NCBI RefSeq assembly: GCF_000745015.1
Contig: NZ_JQNA01000002.1
Coordinates: 744,001-808,000, forward strand
DNA: 64,000 bases
Direction of reading: 5' to 3'
Source of the DNA: Burkholderia sp. 9120
Lineage (GTDB): Bacteria > Pseudomonadota > Gammaproteobacteria > Burkholderiales > Burkholderiaceae
Part shown: positions 31,576-40,841 of the stretch, in pieces
Layout of the letters: each line of letters begins with the position of its first letter
How positions within the stretch are numbered: position 1 is the first letter of the stretch
Made by a program: the position numbers and the translations under genes
Notes under the pieces: model-generated
The model's database searches: none
The model's input: only the letters and a program-made list of their open reading frames with translations
What the model was told of the DNA's origin: nothing

Positions 31576-32811
31576 TCACTTCGACGTTGCCTCGGCCTTG
31601 GCGCCGGCGATCTCTTCGATCGCCTTCGCCAGACGCGCGAAGCCTTCGTTCATATCGTCGAGCGGCATGACCAGCGACGGCACGAAACGCAGCACGTCCG
31701 GACCCGCCATCAGCATGATCACGCCATGCTGACCCGCCGCGGTGACGAAATCTTTCGCGCGGCCCTTGAAGGCGTCGGTCAGTTCGGCGCCAATCAGCAG
31801 GCCTTTACCGCGCACTTCCTTGAACAGACCAAAACGCTCGTTGAGCTTCGCGAGGTGGCCCTTCAGCGCGTCGCTGCGGGTGCGCACGCCTTCCAGCAGC
31901 TTCGGGTCGCTGATCAAGTCGACGACCTTCTCCGCGATGGCCGCGCCCAGCGGATTGCCGCCGTACGTCGTGCCATGTACGCCGACCTTGAAATGCGCGG
32001 CCAGTTCGTTCGTGGTCAGCATCGCGCCGATCGGGAAACCGTTGCCGAGCGCCTTCGCGGTGGTCAGGATGTCCGGCGTCACGCCGGTTTCTTCGTACGC
32101 GTAGAAGTAGCCGCTGCGGCCCACCCCCGTTTGTACCTCGTCAAAAATCAGCAGGGCGCCGTGCGCGTCGCACGCTTCGCGCAGCGCTTTCAGGAACGCG
32201 GGATCCGCCGGGATCACGCCGCCTTCGCCCTGAATCGGCTCGACGATCACCGCGCAGGTTTTCGCGCCGATCGCCTGCTTCGCCGCTTCGATATCGTTGT
32301 ACGGCAAATGGACGATGCCCTGCGGCACCGGGCCGAAGCCTTCCGAATACTTCGGCTGACCGCCCACACTCACGGTGAAGAACGTGCGGCCATGGAACGA
32401 CTGCGTGAACGAGATGATCTCGACCTTGTCGGCGCCATGACGCTCGAACGCGACGCGGCGCGCCAGCTTCAGCGCGGCTTCGTTCGCTTCGGCGCCCGAG
32501 TTGGCGAAGAAAGCGCGGTCGGCGAAAGTCAGGTCTTCGAGACGTTTGGCGAGACGCAGCACCGGTTCGTTGGTATAGCCGTTGCCGATGTGCCACAGCT
32601 TGCCGCCCTGCTCGTGCAGCACTTTCAGCAGTTCGGGATGGGCATGACCGAGCGCGGTGACGGCAATGCCGCCGGCGAAGTCGATATAGTCGCGGCCTTG
32701 CGTATCCCAGACGCGTGAGCCGAGACCGCGATCCGGCACGAAGGCAGCGGGCGAAAACACCGGCACCATCACTTCGTCAAAGGTCTGGCGGGTCACTGTC
32801 AGGTCGTTCAT
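31576..32811 (-). CDS. astC: Succinylornithine aminotransferase (AstC/AruC type)
   Basis: PLP-dependent class III aminotransferase of 411 residues that converts succinylornithine and 2-oxoglutarate to succinylglutamate semialdehyde and glutamate. Such enzymes often also serve as acetylornithine aminotransferase. Visible motifs: [51 protein letters not shown] and the PLP lysine in [21 protein letters not shown] precedes the ATG. It heads the catabolic operon. Confidence 0.94.
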   Translation of the reverse strand: MNDLTVTRQTFDEVMVPVFSPAAFVPDRGLGSRVWDTQGRDYIDFAGGIAVTALGHAHPELLKVLHEQGGKLWHIGNGYTNEPVLRLAKRLEDLTFADRAFFANSGAEANEAALKLARRVAFERHGADKVEIISFTQSFHGRTFFTVSVGGQPKYSEGFGPVPQGIVHLPYNDIEAAKQAIGAKTCAVIVEPIQGEGGVIPADPAFLKALREACDAHGALLIFDEVQTGVGRSGYFYAYEETGVTPDILTTAKALGNGFPIGAMLTTNELAAHFKVGVHGTTYGGNPLGAAIAEKVVDLISDPKLLEGVRTRSDALKGHLAKLNERFGLFKEVRGKGLLIGAELTDAFKGRAKDFVTAAGQHGVIMLMAGPDVLRFVPSLVMPLDDMNEGFARLAKAIEEIAGAKAEATSK

Positions 32812-32924
32812 GGCAAATCCTCGTTACGGGTGAGAGGTAGTACAGGTAGTGTAGGAAATCGTAAGCGAACCGTCTTGCGCATACGCGACGCTTTCTATGA
32901 GCTTCGGTGCGCAGCCGCTGGCTT

Positions 32925-33974
32925 TCAATCCGCCTGATCCGGCCGTTCGATCAGCGCGCCCGGCCGCGGTTCGCTGGCCGCCGCGCCGCTCGCGCCGGTC
33001 TGCTTGTCGATCCAGTTACGACGATCCTCGCGCGGTGTGACATCAAAGCGTTCGCGGTACGCATTCGAAAAATGCGCCGCGGACGAAAACCCGCACGCGA
33101 GGCTGATCTGCACCACCGATTTACTGGTGCGCTGCAACTGCGTGCGCGCTTTGGACAAGCGCAAGCCCAGATAGTATTTGGACGGCATCGAGCCGAGATA
33201 CTGGCGAAACAGCCGCTCCAACTGTCGCCGCGACACGCCCACCAGATTCGCGATGTCGTCGGTCGTCAGCGGGTCTTCGATATTCGCTTCCATCAGCATC
33301 AGCGCGTCGTTCAAACGCGGATGCCGTTCGCCCGGCGCGGTCACGAACGGAATGCGCTGCCGCTCTTCGCCCGCGCGCAACACGCCGACGCCGAGCGTAT
33401 CGGCAATCCGCTCGGCCAGTTCGGGACCGTGCTCGCGGCCGATCATCGCCAGCATGAAGTCAACGGTCGCCTGGCCGCCCGCGCAAGTCGCGCGATCGCG
33501 GTCGATTTCAAAGATCTGCTGGGTGACGATGGAGCGCTCGAACTGCTCGGAGAACTGCTGGTAGGTTTCCCAGTTGACGCTCACGCGATAGCCGGACAAC
33601 TGCCCCGCCATCGCGAGCCACCACACGCCGTGATGAATACCGGTGACGAGCGGCGTGCGCTGTCCGACACGCGACAGACTGGCGAGAAACAGACGGTAGT
33701 CGGCGAACTGCTGGAACCGTTCGCTGACGATAATCAGCCAGTCGCACGACACCGCGTCGCCGAACGCGGCGTCGGCGGGCCACTGCGCGCCGCCCGCCAG
33801 CGGCACCGCGCGGCCGTCCCACGAACAGACCTGCACGCGGTACAGCGCGCGGCCGTCGATCTCGTTGGCGAGATTGAGCGCGTCGACGATCGGCCCGACG
33901 CCCGACATCGACACGGGCGGCAAGGCGACGATAGCGACCTGGGTGGTGCGGGCCGGGCTGGACGTGCGAGCCAT
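32925..33974 (-). CDS. argR: AraC-family arginine-responsive regulator, ArgR type
   Basis: Transcription factor with an N-terminal class I glutamine-amidotransferase-like (DJ-1/PfpI) sensor of about 200 residues and two C-terminal AraC-type HTH motifs. Motifs: PLTTDDIANLVGVSRRQLER and ISLACGFSSAAHFSNAYRER. This is the architecture of Pseudomonas ArgR, which activates aot and aru genes when arginine is present and represses biosynthesis. Its place between the transporter genes and astC supports that role. I use the ATG at 33974; the preceding in-frame TTG at 33977 is less likely. The last 25 residues are variable. Confidence 0.87.
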   Translation of the reverse strand: MARTSSPARTTQVAIVALPPVSMSGVGPIVDALNLANEIDGRALYRVQVCSWDGRAVPLAGGAQWPADAAFGDAVSCDWLIIVSERFQQFADYRLFLASLSRVGQRTPLVTGIHHGVWWLAMAGQLSGYRVSVNWETYQQFSEQFERSIVTQQIFEIDRDRATCAGGQATVDFMLAMIGREHGPELAERIADTLGVGVLRAGEERQRIPFVTAPGERHPRLNDALMLMEANIEDPLTTDDIANLVGVSRRQLERLFRQYLGSMPSKYYLGLRLSKARTQLQRTSKSVVQISLACGFSSAAHFSNAYRERFDVTPREDRRNWIDKQTGASGAAASEPRPGALIERPDQAD

Positions 33975-33999
33975 CAAGTGAAGCGGCGCGAGCCGCGCG

Positions 34000-34791
34000 T
34001 TACTTCAGACTGCCGGACAGGAACTGCTTGAGCCGTTCGCTGCGCGGCGTGGTCAGCACGTCGGCGGGCAAGCCTTCTTCTTCGGTGCGGCCCTGATGCA
34101 GGAACATCACATGGTTCGACACGTTGCGCGCGAAACCCATTTCGTGCGTGACGACGATCATCGTGCGGCCTTCTTCGGCGAGCTTCTGCATGACCTTCAG
34201 CACTTCGCCGACCAGTTCGGGATCGAGCGCCGAGGTGGGCTCGTCGAACAGCATCACGTCCGGATTCATGGCGAGCGCCCGGGCAATCGCCACGCGCTGC
34301 TGCTGACCGCCCGACAGATGCGACGGATACTGCTTTTCCAGACGCGGCGCGAGACCGACCTTTTCGAGGTACTCTCGCGCGCGCTCTTCGGCTTCGCGAC
34401 GCGACATGCCGAGCACGTGAATCGGCGCTTCGACGATGTTCTCGATCACGTTCATGTGTGCCCACAAGTTGAAGTGCTGGAACACCATCGCGAGTTTCGT
34501 GCGGATGCGTTGCAGCTGCTTGTGATCGGCAACTTCCAGATTGCCGGCGCGGTCGGCTTTGGTCTTGACCGCTTCGCCGTCCACAACGATCTGGCCGGCG
34601 TTCGGCCGTTCGAGAAAGTTGATGCAGCGCAGGAAGGTACTCTTGCCCGACCCGCTCGCGCCGATGATGCTGATCACGTCGCCCTTGTTCGCGTTCAACG
34701 AGACGCCCTTGAGCACTTCGTTATCGCCGTAGCGCTTGTGGATGTCCTGTACGGCGAGCTTGCAAGCTTCGGTTTGAGTCGTGTGGAGCAA
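34000..34791 (-). CDS. hisP: Basic amino acid ABC transporter ATPase
   Basis: ATP-binding subunit (263 residues) of a polar amino acid importer for arginine, ornithine, lysine or histidine. Walker A is GASGSGKST, the ABC signature LSGGQQQR, Walker [13 protein letters not shown] and the switch histidine VVTHEMG. The reading frame begins with TTG behind GGGAGAG, suggesting a rare TTG start. It forms a transporter with the two permeases just upstream and the binding protein at 19228-20022. HisP and AotP cannot be separated by eye. Confidence 0.92.
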   Translation of the reverse strand: MLHTTQTEACKLAVQDIHKRYGDNEVLKGVSLNANKGDVISIIGASGSGKSTFLRCINFLERPNAGQIVVDGEAVKTKADRAGNLEVADHKQLQRIRTKLAMVFQHFNLWAHMNVIENIVEAPIHVLGMSRREAEERAREYLEKVGLAPRLEKQYPSHLSGGQQQRVAIARALAMNPDVMLFDEPTSALDPELVGEVLKVMQKLAEEGRTMIVVTHEMGFARNVSNHVMFLHQGRTEEEGLPADVLTTPRSERLKQFLSGSLK

Positions 34792-34900
34792 GATGCTCTC
34801 CCTTTGAAAATACGGATCAGTCTTCGACGGCGCTCAACTACTGCGATGCACTGAGCGCCCGATGCCAATGTTGCACGATCGATTCAGGTCACGCCGCAGG

Positions 34901-35614
34901 TCAGTGCGTGCGCACCGCCAGGTAACCCAGCCAGTGACGCTCGGCGCGGCGGAAAATTGCCACCAGCGCGAACGACACCACCAGGTAAATCAGCGCCGCG
35001 AGGCCGAACGAGTCGAACGAGCGATACGTGGCCGAATTCGCGTCGCGCGCCACCTTCAGAATGTCCGGCACCGTGGCCGTGAAGGCGACCGTGGTGGCGT
35101 GCAGCATCAGGATCACTTCGTTACTGTACAACGGCAGTGCCCGGCGCAGCGCGGACGGTATCACAATGCGCCGGTACATCGTGAACCAGCTCATGCCGTA
35201 GGCACGGGCCGCTTCCACTTCGCCGTGCGAGGTCGAACGGATCGCGCCGGCGAAAATCTCGGTGGTGTACGCGCAGGTGTTCAACGCGAAGGCCAGAATC
35301 GCGCAGTGAAAACCGCTGCGGAAAAACGCGTCCAGCAACGCATGCGAGCGCACGAATTCGAGGCTGTACATGCCGGTATAAATCAACAACAGTTGCACGT
35401 ACAACGGCGTGCCGCGAAACACGTAGGTGTAGAGACGCACCGGCGTCGAGAGCCAGCGTTTCTTCGACACGCGCGCCACCGCCAGCGGAATCGCCCCGAA
35501 AAAGCCGATCCCGACCGACGCCACCAGCAGCCACAACGTCACCGCGAGACCGGACAGACGCTGGCCGTCCCAGTACAGAAACGCGCGCCAGAATTGATTG
35601 AGAATGTCGATCAT
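34901..35614 (-). CDS. hisM: Basic amino acid ABC transporter permease, HisM type
   Basis: Inner-membrane permease of 237 residues with about five hydrophobic helices. The typical coupling loop for polar amino acid permeases is visible (IRSTSHGEVEAARAYGMSWF, MYRRIVIPSALRRALPLYSN). It begins 4 bp after the hisQ-type gene, so the two are translationally close. Confidence 0.91.
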   Translation of the reverse strand: MIDILNQFWRAFLYWDGQRLSGLAVTLWLLVASVGIGFFGAIPLAVARVSKKRWLSTPVRLYTYVFRGTPLYVQLLLIYTGMYSLEFVRSHALLDAFFRSGFHCAILAFALNTCAYTTEIFAGAIRSTSHGEVEAARAYGMSWFTMYRRIVIPSALRRALPLYSNEVILMLHATTVAFTATVPDILKVARDANSATYRSFDSFGLAALIYLVVSFALVAIFRRAERHWLGYLAVRTH

Positions 35615-35618
35615 GGTC

Positions 35619-36320
35619 TTAGAGCTCCGCGTGGCGCACGCCGGTCGAATAGCGCTTTTCCAGCCAGATCAGCACGAGGTTCGACACAGTGGTGATCGCC
35701 AGATAGATGGCCGCGGCGATCAGGATGAAGAAGAACATGTTGAAGGTGCTTTTGCCGGCGTCCTGCGCGGCTTTCACCACGTCGGCGAGACCGATGATCG
35801 ACACCAGCGCGGTGGCCTTGACCAGCACCTGCCAGTTATTGCCGATGCCCGGCAGCGCGAAACGCATCATCTGCGGAAACAGGATGCGGGTGAACACGCG
35901 CGCGCCGCTCATGCCGAACGCACTGCCCGCTTCGAGCTGGCCGCGCGGCACGGCGAGAAACGCGCCGCGAAAGGTCTCGGTGAAATACGCGCCGTAGATG
36001 AAGCCGAGCGTTAGCACGCCGGCCACGAACGGATCGATGTCGAACTGCGGCAGATTCAACGCGTCGGTGAAGTTGTTGACCGCGATCTGGATGCTGTAGA
36101 ACAGCAGCAGCATCAGCACGAGGTCGGGCACCGAGCGGATCAGCGTCGTATAGCCGGTCGCGACGGCCCGCAGCGGGCGATTGAAGGAGAGTTTCGCCGC
36201 CGCACCCGCGAGGCCGAGCAGCACGGCGGCCACCAGCGACAGGACGGACAGCTCGATCGTCTGGATCGTGCCGGCCAGCAACACCGGACCAAAGCCGTAT
36301 AGGAACACGCGTGTCTCCAT
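35619..36320 (-). CDS. hisQ: Basic amino acid ABC transporter permease, HisQ type
   Basis: First gene of the importer operon; a 233-residue permease with five predicted helices. The family loop reads FRGAFLAVPRGQLEAGSAFG, followed by RILFPQMMRFALPGIGNNW. The N-terminal METRVFLYGFGPVLLAGT sets the start at 36320; a longer frame to 36365 adds residues without similarity to the family. It pairs with HisM as the membrane heterodimer. Confidence 0.9.
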   Translation of the reverse strand: METRVFLYGFGPVLLAGTIQTIELSVLSLVAAVLLGLAGAAAKLSFNRPLRAVATGYTTLIRSVPDLVLMLLLFYSIQIAVNNFTDALNLPQFDIDPFVAGVLTLGFIYGAYFTETFRGAFLAVPRGQLEAGSAFGMSGARVFTRILFPQMMRFALPGIGNNWQVLVKATALVSIIGLADVVKAAQDAGKSTFNMFFFILIAAAIYLAITTVSNLVLIWLEKRYSTGVRHAEL

Positions 36321-36696
36321 CCAGGTTGATTGAGGATGTGCTTGCAACGCGCCGACGGGTATCAATCCGCTTGCCCGACGCGTTCAGCATGGCGCGGAGT
36401 CTCCCAAGCGAAAATTAATTGCTCAAATGGTGCGGGGGTGGTGTGTTGCGACGCAACATTGCGCCGTTTACCGGACGGGAGCGCTGGCAGCGCTTGGTTT
36501 TGCAGGGGATATGTTGTTGTAAGGCGTGGCGCGGGTAATAGATGCCGCCGCGAATTAGCAAGTTTCGGGTCGCTTTTTCGATAGACGCGACGCGGCCGGT
36601 GCGGGCGGAATTGGCGGTCCGGTGCGGCTGAACATGCCGGAACGCACCTGAGCGCGCCCGAGCGTAGCCGGACGCACCCGCAGCCACCTAAGCCCT
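36321..36696. promoter_or_regulatory. Upstream region of the hisQMP-ast operon with dyad
   Basis: This 376-bp gap has no convincing gene. It includes a perfect dyad TGTTGCG-A-CGCAACA at 36444-36458, about 125-140 bp upstream of hisQ, a plausible operator or activator site. Whether the ArgR-like regulator uses it is unknown; the half-site TGTTGCG is close to the TGTCGC half-site described for Pseudomonas ArgR. Confidence 0.4.
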
Positions 36697-37650
36697 TCAG
36701 TCCATTCCCAACCGCGACCGGATTGCCGGCAGCATGTGCTCAACTGCCGCCCGCCCTTCTTCTATTGCCGGCCCGGCTCGATGAAAGTCGAAGATCCCCA
36801 TGCCGCCCAGCCGCGGCTGGATCAGGATATCCGCCGGTTCGCCGGCCAGCCGGCTGCGCGTAATACGCACCTGCATGATGTCGATGCTCTGCGCGATCGA
36901 ACTCAGCATCGACGGTACGCGCGCGCTCGGTGCGGGCGGCACGCGCACATCGCGCGTGACGGGCGTGTCGGCCGGTGCCAGCCAGCGCGGCCACGGCTTG
37001 CCGTTACGACGCAGCGAGACCGGCAGTGGCGCGTCCGGATCGATGGCGGGCGTGTCGACCACCGCGCCGCCGAAGTCGCGGCCATTCAGAATGTCGTTGT
37101 TCAGATCCACCGCGATCACACAGTCCGCGCGCATGCCACGCGCGACCGACACCGGCACCGGATTGCTCAACCCGCCGTCCACGAGCCACACGCCGTTGTG
37201 CCAGACCGGCGTGAAAATGCCCGGAATCGCAATCGATGCGCGCACCGCGTCGGACACGCTGCCGTCCTGCAACCAGGTCTCGCGGCCGCTGTCGAGTTCG
37301 GTCGCGACCGCCGCGAACGGCATGTTCAGTTGCGCGATCGAGCAGCCGTTGAATTTGTCCGCGAACAGCTTGATCACTTTGCGTCCGCCGAGCAGGCCGC
37401 CCGAGAAACGCAGATCGAGCAGGCGCACCACCGTCTGCCAGGTGAGCCGCGAGACCCATTCCTCCAGCCAGTCGAGGTCGCCGTTCGCGTAGACCGCGCC
37501 GACCAGCGCGCCGATCGACGTGCCGCACACCACGTCCGGCTTGATGCCCGCGTCGTGCAGCGCGCGAATCGCACCGATATGCGCCCAGCCGCGCGCGGCG
37601 CCGCCCCCCAACACCAGCCCGATACGGCTGTATCGACGTCGACGTATCAT
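36697..37650 (-). CDS. Patatin-like phospholipase, RssA type
   Basis: Predicted serine acyl hydrolase of 317 residues. The oxyanion loop is LVLGGGAARGWAHIGAI, the nucleophile serine sits in CGTSIGALVGAVYA (GXSXG), and the catalytic Asp in WLVDGGLSNPVPV, completing the Ser-Asp dyad of bacterial patatins. No signal peptide is present, suggesting a cytosolic role in lipid turnover. It lies 21 bp downstream of the lipoprotein gene on the same strand. Confidence 0.9.
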   Translation of the reverse strand: MIRRRRYSRIGLVLGGGAARGWAHIGAIRALHDAGIKPDVVCGTSIGALVGAVYANGDLDWLEEWVSRLTWQTVVRLLDLRFSGGLLGGRKVIKLFADKFNGCSIAQLNMPFAAVATELDSGRETWLQDGSVSDAVRASIAIPGIFTPVWHNGVWLVDGGLSNPVPVSVARGMRADCVIAVDLNNDILNGRDFGGAVVDTPAIDPDAPLPVSLRRNGKPWPRWLAPADTPVTRDVRVPPAPSARVPSMLSSIAQSIDIMQVRITRSRLAGEPADILIQPRLGGMGIFDFHRAGPAIEEGRAAVEHMLPAIRSRLGMD

Positions 37651-37671
37651 TTTTTCCCCGTCTGTTGTCGT

Positions 37672-38223
37672 CTAGCGCCCGCGGATCACGTCCGAGCGCG
37701 ATGTCGTATAAACCTTGTGAAACTCGTCGAAGTGCACGTTGAAAATACCCTCTTCGGTCACGCCGCGCTCGCGCCACTTCCAGCTCCACACCGTCTCCGG
37801 CTTGAGCGGAAAGACCGCGACCTGGCCCGGCTTGCCGAGCAGGCGGCGCACTTCGTCCTCGCTCATGCCGGTGTGAATCTTCGCGAAGTTGGCCGCGGTC
37901 AGCACCTGCGTGATGGCCTGCAATTTACCGTCACGGTCGATATCGACCATATACGTGTTCAAGCCTTCCGGCCCGCGCGGATACTCGAAGCGCTTCGAAC
38001 CGTCGGTGAAGGTGCGCTCGGTTTCCGGCTTGCCCATCTGATCGCGGATTTGCGCTTCGGTCGTGACGCCCGGCGTCATGTCCTTCAGCAGCAGCGCGTC
38101 CGGTTTGACGGCGTTGAAGAATGCCTTAAGTTTTTGCACGGCCTGGTCGCTCTGTTGTTGGTCGCAGCCGGTCAGCGCGACGCACGCGGCCAGCATGACG
38201 GCAATTAGCGGTTTGAGACTCAC
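37672..38223 (-). CDS. BamE/OmlA-like outer membrane lipoprotein
   Basis: A lipoprotein of about 183 residues. With the GTG start at 38223, preceded by AGGAAAT, the signal peptide ends in a lipobox (VALTGC), giving a lipidated cysteine near residue 18. The mature part has two SmpA/BamE-like repeats, each with a G-hinge motif: DMTPGVTTEAQIRDQMGKPE and TGMSEDEVRRLLGKPGQVAV, followed by WSWKW. BamE helps the BAM machine insert outer membrane proteins; this tandem version is a relative rather than BamE itself. An upstream ATG at 38265 is also in frame. Confidence 0.82.
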   Translation of the reverse strand: MSLKPLIAVMLAACVALTGCDQQQSDQAVQKLKAFFNAVKPDALLLKDMTPGVTTEAQIRDQMGKPETERTFTDGSKRFEYPRGPEGLNTYMVDIDRDGKLQAITQVLTAANFAKIHTGMSEDEVRRLLGKPGQVAVFPLKPETVWSWKWRERGVTEEGIFNVHFDEFHKVYTTSRSDVIRGR

Positions 38224-38368
38224 AGCGGATTTCCTGTACCGATGCGGCGGCGTAACGGTCCGCATCGCGGTGGGTGTTGTGTAGGGTGTACTACAGGATA
38301 ACCGTGTGCGGAGAAAACCGCGAGCGAGGTGGGTGTGGGGTGTTTGCGCGCGACGCGACGCGGCACGC

Positions 38369-38398
38369 AAAAAAGGCGACGCTGTGCAAAGCGTCGCC
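38369..38398 (-). terminator. Intrinsic terminator
   Basis: Read on the minus strand, GGCGACGCT and AGCGTCGCC form a perfect 9-bp stem with a 6-nt loop, followed by six T. It ends any minus-strand transcript coming from 38.4-38.7 kb or from the binding-protein gene that stops at 38733. Confidence 0.88.
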
Positions 38399-38650
38399 GA
38401 CGGTCGATACGGTCAACCGGGAAAATCAATGCGGACGATGCAGCGACCGCCAGGTCACCGGCATCGAAGCGCCGCCGTCGTGGCACGACGAACGGCGCGC
38501 CAGGGACGACACGCAGCGGTCCGCTCCGAACGTGACGGCGAGCGACCTTAGCCTCTCGCCTTGCGCCAGCGCCGGTGTGACGGACCGCTGCTTGTATGGC
38601 CGCCCTGGTCCCTCGATAAGCCTTCCAAGTGCACTTAATCTAAATGGATT
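38399..38650 (-). ncRNA. Candidate structured RNA upstream of a terminator
   Basis: This non-coding stretch is dense in dyads. There is a perfect 11-bp helix between 38513-38523 and 38581-38591 (GCAGCGGTCCG/CGGACCGCTGC). An inner helix joins 38537-38542 to 38555-38560 (GGCGAG/CTCGCC), an outer CCAGGG/CCCTGG pair lies at 38500-38505 and 38603-38608, and a CGTCGT/ACGACG hairpin is nearby. Directly beyond it on the minus strand is the strong terminator at 38369. The nested arrangement suggests a small RNA or a leader. I do not recognise a riboswitch class. Strand is inferred from the terminator's T-run. Confidence 0.38.
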
Positions 38651-38732
38651 GGCGGGTTTAGACGAGAGCGCGTTTACACCGAATTGGCAGAGGATTCGCA
38701 AGCGGCGCGCGGCACGAGCCAGCGCCCCAACC

Positions 38733-39704
38733 TCAAGGCAAAGGAAAACTGCGATCGAAACTCGCGCGCACATCGAGATGCGCGCGGATCACGTTGGCGG
38801 CTTCGTAGGTATCGGCGGTGCGTTGCTGTGCGGCGACGACGCTGTCGTCGATCGCGACCGGATGCACCTGGCCGCGTTGATAGACGGTTTTCAGCACATC
38901 GGTCGGCAACCCGGTGACGCGCGACTGCATCGCCGCGACTTCGTCGGGATGCGAGAGCGCCCAGCGCTGACCGATCGCCACGCGACGCAGAAAGTCCGCG
39001 AGTTGGACACGCTTGTCGGCGATCGCGCGTTCTGTCGCGACCTGATAGCTGAGTCCTTCGGACAGTCCCACGCCGTTCGCGATGAGGCGGTCGTGATCGC
39101 GCGCTTCGGCGAGCGCGGTGTACGGGTCCCACACCGACCAGGCATCGACGCTGCCCGACGCGAGCGCCGCTTTCGCATCGGCGGGCGCGAGGAAAACGAA
39201 GTTGACATCGCCCGGCGCAATGCCCGCTTTCTTCAACGCAGCCAGCGCGAGATAGTGGCCGATCGAGCCGCGCGTCGTCGCAATCCGCTTGCCCTTCAAA
39301 CTCGCCGTATCGTGCAACGACGAATGCTCGCTCACGACAATCGCCAGATCCTGCGGATTCGAACGGGTCGCCGCCACGGCCCGCACGCGCGCGCCCGCTG
39401 CGAGCGCGAACACCAGCGGCGCGTCACCGAGACCGCCTACGTCGACGGCGCCCGCATTCAACGCTTCACCGAGCGGTTGCGCCGCCGGAAAGTTGAACCA
39501 TTCGATTTTGTACGGCAGGTCTTTCAACTGGCCGGACGCTTCGAGAATGCCGCGCGTTTGCAAAGCCTGATCGCCAACTTTGAGCACGGGCAGATCGGCC
39601 GCGTACGAAGGCAGCGTGCACAGCATGGCCGACAGCGCGAGCACGGCGCGACCAAGCGGCCTGGACACGACGAGGGGAGCGAGAGAAAAACGGAAAGTCG
39701 TCAT
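38733..39704 (-). CDS. SsuA-like sulfonate ABC transporter binding protein
   Basis: A 323-residue periplasmic solute-binding protein of the aliphatic sulfonate/nitrate/taurine group. The signal peptide ends near SYAADLPVLKVG. Family features: YKIEWFNFPAAQPLGEALNA, VDVGGLGDAPLVFALAAG, GKRIATTRGSIGHYLALAAL and SVDAWSVWDPYTALAE. It is divergent from the LysR gene at 39903, its likely regulator. No permease or ATPase lies beside it. Confidence 0.88.
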   Translation of the reverse strand: MTTFRFSLAPLVVSRPLGRAVLALSAMLCTLPSYAADLPVLKVGDQALQTRGILEASGQLKDLPYKIEWFNFPAAQPLGEALNAGAVDVGGLGDAPLVFALAAGARVRAVAATRSNPQDLAIVVSEHSSLHDTASLKGKRIATTRGSIGHYLALAALKKAGIAPGDVNFVFLAPADAKAALASGSVDAWSVWDPYTALAEARDHDRLIANGVGLSEGLSYQVATERAIADKRVQLADFLRRVAIGQRWALSHPDEVAAMQSRVTGLPTDVLKTVYQRGQVHPVAIDDSVVAAQQRTADTYEAANVIRAHLDVRASFDRSFPLP

Positions 39705-39902
39705 GGATGCGTTTGCGTCGAGGTTTTAAGCGCTATGGCCGTTGACGATAAGGCCCCTCTCCGTATAAGACAAACGCATTATTCTGCTAAGCAAATATGC
39801 AAATTTTCTTCGGCACCGGAGCGTGGATGCGAGACGCCGCGGGTATCATCGACGCCACCGATCACGCGCGTTTCACGCGCCATCACCCTCGCTCAACTCA
39901 TC

Positions 39903-40814
39903 ATGAAGATCGACGAAATCGACGCCTATGTCACTGTGATTCGCTGTCAGTCGCTGCAACAGGCGGCGCTCGCGCTCGGCCTCACGCAACCGGCCATTAC
40001 GCGCCGTCTGCAGAATTTCGAAGAGGCGCTCGGCGTCGAACTGCTCGACCGCAACACGCGGCCCTTGAAAGCGACCGCCGCGGGCCGGGTGGTCTACGAA
40101 CAATGCCGCGTGATCCAGCGCGAACTCGACGTGCTGCGCGAGATCGTCGCCAGCGACACGCCGCCGGTCGGCACGCTGCGGTTAGGCGTCGCGCAGACCA
40201 TCGCGGATATCGCGCTCAGCGAAGCGATGCGCGGTTTGAAAGCGGCCTACCCCGAGTTGCAGCCGCGCGCGTCGACCGGCTGGGGCAGCCAGCTGCTGCA
40301 ACGGCTGGAACAAGGCGAACTCGACGCCGCCGCGATCCTGTTGCCGGCCAACAAGACCTTCGACGACACCCTCACGGCGCGCTCGCTCGGCCGCATCAAA
40401 CTCGCGGCGGTCGCGCAAAAAGGCCTGCTGAAAAAGCGCGCGCATACGCTGGCGGAATGCCAGTCGATTGGCTGGGTGTTGAATCCGGACGGCTGCGGTT
40501 TCCGCGACGGCCTGCAACGCGCGCTGACGGGTTTGGGGCTGGCGTTGAAAATGAATCTGGAAACGCTCGGCACCGAGTTGCAATTGCAACTGGTCGCGGA
40601 TGGCAATGGACTCGGTCTTGTTCCGTTGCCGCTACTTCAGGCCAGTGCTTACGCCGATAAGCTCGATGTCGTATCGATCAGCGACTTCAAGCCGCTGATC
40701 GATATCTGGCTCGTGCATCCGCGCGTGCTCGGCAAATTGCAGCAACCGGTGGAGCGCTTCGGCGCGGCGATTGAACGGCAGTTCAAGGAGAATCGAGGGC
40801 AACGCGCGGCCTGA
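39903..40814 (+). CDS. LysR-family regulator (CysB-like type)
   Basis: A 303-residue LysR regulator. The N-terminal winged HTH is clear (MKIDEIDAYVTVIRCQSLQQ, ALGLTQPAITRRLQNFEEAL) and a co-inducer domain follows. Divergent orientation from the SsuA-like gene suggests it controls sulfonate uptake, as SsuR/CysB-type proteins do in Burkholderia. A much longer open frame upstream is antisense to the binding-protein gene, so I start at the ATG at 39903. Confidence 0.88.
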   Translation: MKIDEIDAYVTVIRCQSLQQAALALGLTQPAITRRLQNFEEALGVELLDRNTRPLKATAAGRVVYEQCRVIQRELDVLREIVASDTPPVGTLRLGVAQTIADIALSEAMRGLKAAYPELQPRASTGWGSQLLQRLEQGELDAAAILLPANKTFDDTLTARSLGRIKLAAVAQKGLLKKRAHTLAECQSIGWVLNPDGCGFRDGLQRALTGLGLALKMNLETLGTELQLQLVADGNGLGLVPLPLLQASAYADKLDVVSISDFKPLIDIWLVHPRVLGKLQQPVERFGAAIERQFKENRGQRAA

Positions 40815-40841
40815 GCGCCCCGACCAGGAGCGCCCTACTAC

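Noticed and set aside
38399..38650. SAM-I, cobalamin or TPP riboswitch
   Set aside because: CTTATCGAG resembles part of the S-box, but the remaining conserved core elements of these classes are absent.
38274..39902. N-terminal extension of about 540 codons joined in frame to the LysR gene
   Set aside because: It runs antisense through the SsuA-like binding-protein gene and has shadow composition; a normal LysR start exists at 39903.
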